This document shows, piece by piece, positions 57,336 through 64,000 of a stretch of DNA of 64,000 nt. Each line of letters starts with the position of its first letter. Position 1 is the first letter of the stretch. A model generated the notes under the pieces. It was not told the origin of the DNA. It worked only from the letters and a program-made list of their open reading frames with translations, and searched no databases. Origin of the DNA: Forficula auricularia (lineage: Eukaryota > Arthropoda > Insecta > Dermaptera > Forficulidae); the NCBI GenBank assembly GCA_024734495.1, contig JALMQS010000099.1:95281388-95345387 (forward strand). Reading direction: 5' to 3'. Both the position numbers and the translations under genes were made by a program.

Positions 57336-57411
57336 TTAATATATATTTTTTTTCGAACAATTGCTCTTCGATCAATTGTTTTCGGCCAATTTACCGACAC
57401 CGGAGTATATT

Positions 57412-58417
57412 ATAGGACTTACAACAATTGATCATTATAATTAATTAGAAGCAGGACTCGAGTTATAAATTGATTAACTTTTTTAATCAAAATCAAAGTT
57501 TTATCGTTTTAACCACGAATTGAGCGGTAACCGGACCAAAGCTCTCTTTTCTTTATATCTTTTCTTTTTCAGAGAAAATATTGAGATATAGAGGGGGAAT
57601 TTTCGAGCAGGTTTTACTTTTAGAAAATTTAAGACCGACTCATTTTTTGACCTATTTCCAACTAGCCTTAAAAGTCAAGCACCAAATAACGTTCCTCGCC
57701 TTAGATGTAATGTATTTTTCAAAAAAAAAAAACAACTTGGATTATTAATATTATTATTTTTTTTTAAGTAAATATAGAAAAAAGTTGTTTTTATATTCAA
57801 TAAAATATTATATACTTTTTAAAATTTGTCTAAAATCTTAAAAAATCTAATTACATTTGTTTTTTTGTTTTTTATCTATCTTCATTTTTTGGACCGAAAA
57901 GTGATAATATATATAATATATATAAGTTGGCAGCCAAAATCTCTTAAGAGTATAACAACCGAAATATATGGATTTGAATTTTTTCATTTATCTTATTTTT
58001 TTTTTAAGAACTATCGGCACTATATTTATATTTTATATAAATATATTTAAACTTTTTTTATCTGATATTATCACAGAAATATTTTTTTATATATATATAT
58101 TATAGAAAAAAGCATAAATAATCAAATTTTGTGGGGGGGAATATTTTATAAAATATTCCGATTTTATAATTATTCCAAAAAAAAAAAAAAAAAAAAAAAC
58201 GATACATAATGAAATTAGTAGATAGAGAAGGGTTTATTTAACCTTTGTTAAAATTTGTGAAAAAAAAAATTATAATTCAAATATTAAATTCGTTTTTTTT
58301 TTTAAGAATTTTAAAAAATATAACCCAAATAGTGCAGTCGCTCTAGAAGATGTCTTATTCAGATCACATTGTCTTTAAGATGTCTAGAAGACATTTTCTA
58401 GAGCGATCACGCTATTA
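57412..58417. other. gene-free stretch
   Basis: AT-rich. A small inverted pair CTCTAGAAGATGTCTT / GACATTTTCTAGAG lies at 58341-58408. Poly-A near 58178-58198. Confidence 0.5.
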
Positions 58418-59164
58418 TATATGGGTGCGGCAGAGCGCTTTGCTTATTTAGAAATTCAATTAAGAAAAAAATAACGCAGATATATATTTAATTCTTTGAA
58501 CAGGATCAAGTACAACGTTCAAATTTCATGTTTACACAGTTTTAAAGATGGCAGATAGGGTCCATTATTCTCAATACACAGCGTCATCTCCTTGAGGGGC
58601 GTTCTGCACTGGCCAGCACCCTGCGACTATTTTTATGGGGTTATCTAAAATGCCTTGTTCTATAACCCTGGCTCAACTGAAGAACAACATTCGTCAAGTT
58701 ATCGCCAATCATCATCATCATCATCAGCCTGTCGATAGCGACAATCCACTGCTGAATATAGGCCTCTTCCATCAAATGGAAGGGGGTTGGCATTAAGTCA
58801 CCACGCTTGCCAGACGGATTGGTGACTAGGAATCAGATTATAGCCGGTCAAATATCAATGCAGGGACTCGGACTCGAACCCGGGACTCCTGCTTAGAAGG
58901 CTAGTGTCTTTAAGCTCTCGGCTAATCCGATCCATGTTATCGCCAATATACCCGTCGATATGTTTGAAAGAGTTGAACGAAAGTTACACAGCGTATTTAG
59001 AATAATCGACGCCATCTGCCTGATAAAAGTATCATCTTTAAAACTGTGTAAACATGAAATTCAAACATTGTACTTGATAATGTTCAAAGAATTAAATATA
59101 TATCCTCGGAACTTTTTTCTTAATTGAATTTCTAAATAAGCAAAGCGCTCTGCCCCACCCTATA
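58418..59164 (+). mobile_element. decayed mariner-type element interrupted by a SINE
   Basis: The inverted ends contain GGCAGAGCGCTTTGCTTATT and its complement (outer GGGTG). The arms also share TTTAAAGATG / CATCTTTAAA. Plus-strand fragments LFLWGYLKCLVYN near 58630 and, after the SINE, VIANIPVDMFERVERKL near 58940 are from the C-terminal third of a DD41D-like transposase. Confidence 0.75.
58710..58935 (-). mobile_element. tRNA-derived SINE with 12-bp duplication
   Basis: 226 bp flanked by GTTATCGCCAAT (58698-58709, 58936-58947). On the minus strand it starts GGATCGGATTAGCCGAGAGC (box A-like), has CGGGTTCGAGTCC (box B) about 50 bases on, and ends in an (ATG)n tail. The CTGCTGAATATAGGCCTC part on the plus strand is a conserved core seen in arthropod SINEs (recollection, not searched). 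Confidence 0.85.
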
Positions 59165-59416
59165 CAAAAAAAAAATCAATATTGTATATTCTCCAAACCA
59201 TAATCGCTAATATAAGCGATTGTTTTAAAATTCATAATCGCTAGGTATTCATCAATATACCTTTGGTTAGGATTATGATTACAACGAATGATTATCCTTT
59301 GAGTTCATTCTAAGAAAATATTTCCCTTGACGATGTTTTTGTTTTTTCATTATTATTACTTTAATAATATTCTTAATTGTTAGGTAAAGCCACAAAAGAT
59401 GAGCCTGATTGTTGTT

Positions 59417-59648
59417 TTAAGTAACTTCTGCATTTCCAACAACTTCGTTAACAAATTCAGTGAATGATACCGTGTCGAGGGGATCGAGCGCTAGATCTTC
59501 GAATGTTGATTCGTCGAGCAAGGGCGGAAGTACTTCTACTCCTAACGAGCTAGCTGATGGATCGGTATTCCCTTCAGGATCAGAGGAAGTAGGAATTTCC
59601 GACTCGCCCATATGAAGAGAAGTAGGAACCGGAGTATTCGTATACGAT
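59417..59648 (-). CDS. last exon of a putative transcription-regulator gene
   Basis: Minus strand, acceptor ATATAG/A, 232 nt ending in TAA (59417-59419). The single first base completes the Arg codon split at the end of the exon at 61930, so the two exons join in frame. It encodes 76 residues rich in Ser, Thr, Pro, Asp and Glu with two hydrophobic-acidic clusters (LPPLLDESTFEDL, LDPLDTVSFTEFVNEV). Such clusters are typical of activation domains. No DNA-binding domain is in the window, and the family is unknown. An RFX-family tail (TPVPSE-type motifs) or a Rel-like tail are thoughts from memory, unverified. Confidence 0.7.
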
Positions 59649-59989
59649 CTATATAATAAAAAAGACAAGAAAATATGTCAATTAACGAGCGAAAATATAT
59701 CAAAAACGTTGAAAATTCACACATTTATGGTTATCTCGAGTAAAAAATATTATTACACGCTTTATATTAGCTTCATCTGTGTGTGTGTATGTGTGTATCT
59801 ATCTATGTATCAATGTGACTTTTGTTCTGTTAAATTCCACAAACGTTTCTCTATAAAAATAATTGTTTCCCTACTCAATTTAAATGTAATTATATAAAAA
59901 TAAAAACATTTCATTTTGTTAAATTCCGCAAACGTTTCAATATAAAAATAAATTATAATTTAAAAAACTAAAAAACACGATTTCTTGGT

Positions 59990-60310
59990 TTGTTTTTTCA
60001 AAATAACTCAAAAACCGCTGAAAGTATTTTGATAAAAAAAAAAATCAGCAAAATCATGTCGTTTTAGTCTACAAAAAAGGTTTAATAAGTGAACATTTAA
60101 AAAATTATATTTTACGAGATATTAATTATTTTGTCAAAATGTCTGTTTTAGTACGTTACCAAATTTTGTGTAAGCTCTAGCTCAAATATTTATAGGTATG
60201 AATATTAAAACGAAATTTCACATGTAGATTTTTTTTTATATTGAGATTTTAAGAACTGGGTTAGATTTTGATTAAAATTGAACCAAAAATTAAGGGGGGA
60301 GGGGTTTGAA
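59990..60310 (+). repeat. degenerate copy of the dispersed repeat family
   Basis: ACTCAAAAACCGCTGAAAGT, GTCTACAAAAAAGGTTTAAT and ATTAAGGGGGGAGGGG follow the order of 24250-24590. It lies in an intron of the minus-strand gene. Confidence 0.5.
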
Positions 60311-60463
60311 AATTAAATTTTCAAAAAAAAAAAAACAGAAAAACTATAAAATACTATAAATAATAAATACTATAAATAAAAAAATAATTAATTAATTAAT
60401 TAATAAATAATTAAATTAATCTAATTTTATTTATTTTCTTAGAAAGACGGACTGGTAAGTGAA

Positions 60464-60645
60464 ATAAGTAGGTTATATTGAAAGGCAGTCCATAAATTAT
60501 TTAAATTTTTATTCAAATTCTGACGTTTCGGAGACTTTTTCTCTTTTCAATACACTGAAGAAGGAGAGAAAAGGTCTCCGAAACGTCGGAATTTGAACAA
60601 AAATTTAAATAATTTATGGACTGCCTTTCAATATAACCTACTTAA
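60464..60645. mobile_element. palindromic element with hammerhead-like motif, intronic
   Basis: The arms 60464-60537 and 60572-60645 are exact or nearly so (AAGTAGGTTATATTGAAAGG, TAAATTATTTAAATTTTTAT). Each inner end carries GAAACGTC. Confidence 0.85.
60555..60589 (+). ncRNA. hammerhead-like motif
   Basis: CTGAAGA, A, stem GGAGA-GAAAAGG-TCTCC, GAAACGTCGG. The stem is perfect. Confidence 0.5.
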
Positions 60646-61431
60646 TTAAATTAATAATTAATCTATATAATAAAAATGAATTTCTGTTTCTTTGTAAGCG
60701 CAGATCTCTCAAATGCCTGGACCGATTTGGCTAATTTTTTTTTTAATGTTCGTAATAGTCCAATTCAGGTTAATACGTAAAAAAAAAAAATTGGAAAAGT
60801 TGCCCGGAAAATTGGAAAATTCAGGAAAAACAAAAAAAATTCAGGTTAGGCAACATAGATTGCCAAACAAAAAAAAAACTAAACTACCAAAAAAACAAGT
60901 GTTGGCAGCCCTATTTGTAAGATTTTTGAGTGTCATTCATTCTCAATAGTTCTAACTACATTATCGTTGAAGAAGAATTTAATATTGCAACAAAGATTTA
61001 AAAAACTATCTATTTTTTTTTTTTTAAAGTAAATTAAAAAAAATGTCATGATAACTAAATTTTTGAAAAAGTTATGGTTATTTAAAAAAAGCTATTTTTT
61101 CAAAAATTCCTAACTTCTTTGGGGTGGGTGAAAATTTTTAAAAATTTTTGAAAACTGTCTTTAATAGGGTAGAAAAAAATAAAAAAGTTTCAGCCAAGCT
61201 TTTGATTATATATATAGATGAAAAATACAAAATTTCAACCTCATTGCGACATGGGTTACCATTATCCAATTAATATGAATCTTTGTTTAAATTGTAGCAA
61301 ATTTAATCTAGTTTTAAAATGTATAGAGTCTTCTTTGTTGAAAACGTGCTTCCTTCATGGTCAAAATGGGAAAAAATTGAAGAAAGTGCGAGTTTTAGGG
61401 GTATTCAAAAGTGATTCTGGTGGCTGTTTTT
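60646..61431. other. intronic stretch with repeat pieces
   Basis: TCTATATAATAAAAATGAAT at 60662 resembles the start of Helitron-type elements. 61280-61420 is the inverted partner of 24960-25330. No exon found. Confidence 0.4.
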
Positions 61432-61728
61432 TGGATCCCCATTAAAAATAGAACTACTTGACCAATTTAGAATTTCCTTTTTTTAATCAACGTGAAAATT
61501 TATCCTCTTTAATTTACTATAGAACAGTTACTTATAAAATATGAACTGTTTTCGAGTTATAAGCGAAAAATTGGAAAAAGTCGGCAAAATATCGAGGTTT
61601 TTCGGCCGCCAAAAGTTATCCCCCAGACTTTCGAGGCCGCAAACGTAGATTTGGCATACCCACACCATAACAAACGATCCTAATATAAGCTGAAACCCCC
61701 TTATTTACTGGGCTATATGGGAAGATAA
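61432..61728. mobile_element. non-autonomous DNA element, copy 2
   Basis: Direct-orientation copy of 16330-16625 (GGATCCCCATTAAAAATAGA through GATTTGGCATACCCACACCA to TACTGGGCTATATG). The left end is lost or truncated. Confidence 0.6.
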
Positions 61729-61929
61729 TTTTTTTTGAGATCTACATTTTTCAATCTGTATTGATTTTTTAAGAATAAAATTAATTTCATTGCATAAATA
61801 GTTATTGAGATATTGACTCGATTTTTCTAGGGAGGGGGGGGCAAGGAGTTTTCTAGGGGAGGCAGTGTCCCCCTTGGCCCCTCTCTTAACTACGCGCATG
61901 GCCAGCAGTGTAGTAGGTATAATAATTAC

Positions 61930-62282
61930 CTCTGGAAAGAAAGATCGTCCGTCGATGTCTGATCATCGAACATAATTAGATAATTGTTCAGATTATCTTC
62001 AGCCCCTGTGGTAGTATCCCCTAAGAGGGCTGCGCTCGGGTTGCTCGTGACGTCGGCGAAATCCATCAGCTCAGAAGGAACCGGAGTGGGGGCGGTGTAG
62101 CAGGGAGTAGGGGGATACGGTCCTTTCTGGAGGTTCATATTTAATTGAGTAGAAATTGTGAGAGGATTTTGAAGGGGAGGTTTCCCGGTACTACTGAGAG
62201 TTCGGGGATGAAGTGGCACAGATTGAGAGCGATAGGGTCCAGATAAAGCCAGCAATGAAGCATCCGTAAAAAATTGACTGAC
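61930..62282 (-). CDS. penultimate exon of the putative transcription-regulator gene
   Basis: Minus strand, acceptor TTTTTCAG/GTC and donor CCAGAG/GTAATT, 353 nt (117 codons plus two bases), open throughout. It encodes SQFFTDASLLALSGPYRSQS, a Pro-rich middle (PYPPTPCYTAPTPVPSEL) and an acidic end (EDNLNNYLIMFDDQTSTDDL). There is no known fold, and it is probably disordered. Coding is supported by GC content above the surroundings, clean splice sites and exact phase with the exon at 59648. The upstream exons lie beyond the right edge or beyond the repeats at 62.3-64 kb. Confidence 0.72.
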
Positions 62283-62669
62283 CTGAAAAATTAAACAAAA
62301 TGTTAATTTAGTAAACATATAAATAACACTGGTCGACAACAATTAAACAAAAATTTGTTGTCGTAAACCTAACAATGGATTCCAGTAGAGTTTTATACGC
62401 TGATTCTCATGCAATTTCCCGATTTTTTACAACACGACAGAGTTTTGAGATATTATCGGTCAATACGACGAAAAAGGCCATTTTTCGAGTCCCATCAGAA
62501 AATAAACAGGAATATTTGAAATCAAAATATTTCATTGGCGTAATAGAAAACAAGCTTCCGCTTTGATTTTCAAATTACCACTTGTTTTTAGCTCAATTAG
62601 AGCTCGAGTTATAACTAAAAAAGTAAGACATATGTTTTTATCTATATTTATTATCCTTTATAATCTTGT

Positions 62670-63541
62670 TCAGATGAGTTTGATATACCTAGGCCAAACA
62701 ATAAGCTTTCGGAACAAATCAAAGGAAGAAATTGAGAGAAGAATCAGCTTGAGCTGGAATAAATTTTGGCAACTAAAATTCTTTTTAAAAAATGAAAATA
62801 TCGATTCAATATCAAAGATAAAAGTACTAAATAAATGTGTAATACCAACAATGATCTACGGAGCCCAAACTTGGGCTTTAACAACAAAACTAAAAAAGAA
62901 AATAGAAACTACCCATAGAGCGATGCTGCGTAGTATAATGAAAATAAGAAAAATCGATAGAATATCTAACGAAAAACTATATAAACTATCTAAGTCTGAA
63001 AATATACTAAAAACAATCAGACTATCTAAATGGAAATGGGCGGGACACATTTGCAGAATGAAGGACAGATGGACAAAAAGAATTACAGAATGGGACACTC
63101 ACCAAAAAAAAAGAAAAAGAGGACGTCAATCAAGAAGATGGGCGGACGAGATAACGAATTTCACAGGAGTGACATGGTCAAGAATAGCTCGTGACAGAAA
63201 TGAATGGAAGAGGCTGGGAGAGGCCTTCGCCCTAAGGGGTCTGGTTCCACAGTTAAACTAACCAACTAGTTAGTACTTATTATAAATGTTAAAATTTAAA
63301 TTAAAAAGTTGAGAAAAAAAAAAATTAAAATAAAATGTATGTATGTATATGTGTGTGTGTGAATATATATATGTGTATATGTATGTATATGCAGATGTAA
63401 ATATTTATTATGAAATCTTTTGTAAACTACTGTAGATAAAATTATACATTCCAAATTATAAAATTAATAATAGGAACTTGTATACTAAGAAATGTATAAC
63501 TTGGAACCAATAAAGGCTATAATATAATAATAATAATAATA
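62670..63541 (+). mobile_element. 5'-truncated LINE (RTE-like)
   Basis: Flanked by ATAATCTTGT (62660-62669 and about 63542-63551). It carries the last part of a reverse-transcriptase ORF, a 3' UTR of about 250 bp and an (AAT)n tail, as RTE-type LINEs do. 5' truncation is usual for LINE copies. Confidence 0.82.
62674..63261 (+). pseudogene. LINE reverse transcriptase, C-terminal part
   Basis: About 195 residues, uninterrupted to the stop. Motifs of the region behind the RT core: YLGQTISF, KCVIPTMIYGAQTWALT, RAMLRSIMKI, then WKWAGHICRM, GRQSRRWADEI and RDRNEWKRLGEAFA. The catalytic YADD motif and endonuclease are missing because of 5' truncation. The intact frame suggests a recent insertion. 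The clade (RTE-like) is judged by motif order only. Confidence 0.85.
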
Positions 63542-63787
63542 ATAATCTTGTAGTTTTAGTTTTTTTAGTTATAACTCGAGTTCTAATTGAGCTAAAAACA
63601 AGTGGTAATTTGAAAATCAAAGAGGAAGCTTGTTTTCTATTACGCCAATGAAATAAATATTTTGATTTCAAATATTCCTGTTTATTTTCTAATGGGACTC
63701 GAAAAATGACCTTTTTCGTCGTATTGACCGATAATATCTCAAAACTCTGTCGTGTTGTAAAAAATCGGGAAATTGCATGATCTACTG

Positions 63788-64000
63788 CAGTGTTTCTCAA
63801 AGAGTGTTCCGCGGAACCCTGGGGTTCCATGAAAACTCGCCAAGGGTTCCGCAAAAAAAATTCACGGCAGGTGAAAAAATTCTAGCGTTCAAAAGGAAGG
63901 TGCAGTTTTGGATTAATTGTGTGAATCCCATTCCCATAACGACGCTTTAACTCGAATCATAAGAGTGTCGGGTTCCACGCTTACCCTCCAAACGGAAAAG
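63788..64000 (+). mobile_element. hAT-type element start, runs off the window
   Basis: CAGTGTTTCTCAAAGAGTG with a GGGTTCC phrase follows directly on the truncated end of the foldback arm. It resembles hAT-type left ends. The other end is outside the window. Confidence 0.4.

Larger units (their letters stand above)
55485..57402. mobile_element. 1.9-kb element with 9-bp duplication, Mutator-like by TSD
   Basis: Flanked by GAGTATATT (55476-55484 and 57403-57411). The inverted ends share GGTAAATTGGCCGAAAACAA and TTGATCGAA. A paralogous locus at 46430-46510 has the uninterrupted site. It contains nested repeats (55778-56805, 56965-57330) but no transposase. A 9-bp duplication is typical of Mutator-like elements; 8-bp families cannot be excluded. 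Confidence 0.7.
62327..63790. mobile_element. foldback element interrupted by a LINE
   Basis: The left arm 62327-62669 and right arm 63545-63785 are inverted (GATTTTCAAATTACCACTTG, GAGATATTATCGGTCAATAC). It is related to the element at 55778-56805. The start AACACTGGTCGACAAC resembles the start there. Confidence 0.75.

Noticed and set aside
58860..58920. Box B-like GGTTCGAGTCC as a tRNA gene
   Set aside because: No complete cloverleaf. It belongs to the tRNA-derived head of the SINE.
59709..59897. 62-codon plus-strand frame next to the regulator's last exon
   Set aside because: It is intronic on the other strand, rich in GTGT microsatellite, with no domain.

Overview
The window is AT-rich eukaryotic DNA. 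Short coding exons with GT/AG borders sit in long non-coding sequence crowded with DNA transposons, LTR retroelements, a LINE, a SINE and inverted repeats. The mix (Tc1, mariner DD41D-like, PIF/Harbinger, hAT-like, gypsy-type and RTE-like elements, plus a serpin with an insect-like reactive-centre loop) suggests an arthropod, most likely an insect. I cannot name the species. There is no operon-like or CRISPR-like structure.

Only two host genes can be supported. A plus-strand serpin is carried by four exons (23633-23929, 27161-27296, 29462-29688, 35625-35936). They join in frame to 323 residues plus a stop and cover most of the serpin fold, including an inhibitory-type hinge and reactive-centre loop; the N-terminal exon or exons were not found. 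A minus-strand gene enters from the right edge and ends at 59417. Its last two exons (61930-62282, 59417-59648) join in frame to 194 acidic, Ser/Pro/Thr-rich residues, like the tail of a transcription regulator of unidentified family. The two genes are convergent, with about 23 kb of transposon-filled DNA between them.

Region by region: 1-6379 is a minus-strand LTR retroelement with GC-rich 1.27 kb LTRs and a non-coding internal part. 6380-16058 holds hairpins, an 8-bp-TSD MITE and an assembly gap. 16265-22450 has a poly-C satellite, a nearly complete Tc1 element with a 61-bp intron, and a second tandem array. 23.6-36 kb is the serpin, whose introns hold palindromic elements, a Helitron-like tail and a deleted mariner. 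36-43 kb contains Tc1-derived MITEs and a 66-bp tandem array. 43.1-49.6 kb contains two PIF/Harbinger derivatives with TAA duplications, a deleted gypsy-type element with a 132-bp in-frame tandem array, a large cruciform-prone palindrome and a hAT-like MITE. 50.9-59.2 kb contains three decayed mariners (one split by a foldback element that carries a tRNA-Trp-like sequence, one split by a tRNA-derived SINE) and a 1.9 kb element with a 9-bp duplication. 59.4-64 kb holds the transcription-regulator tail and a 5'-truncated LINE inside another palindrome.

The most striking pattern is a short motif, CTGANGA, one base, a GC-rich hairpin, then GAAAC (often GAAACGTC). It recurs at least 14 times, usually at the inner ends of palindromic repeats. 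It resembles the hammerhead ribozyme core known from Penelope-like retroelements, although the extra base before stem II departs from the textbook core. No new gene system was found. The interest lies in the transposon structures and their nesting.
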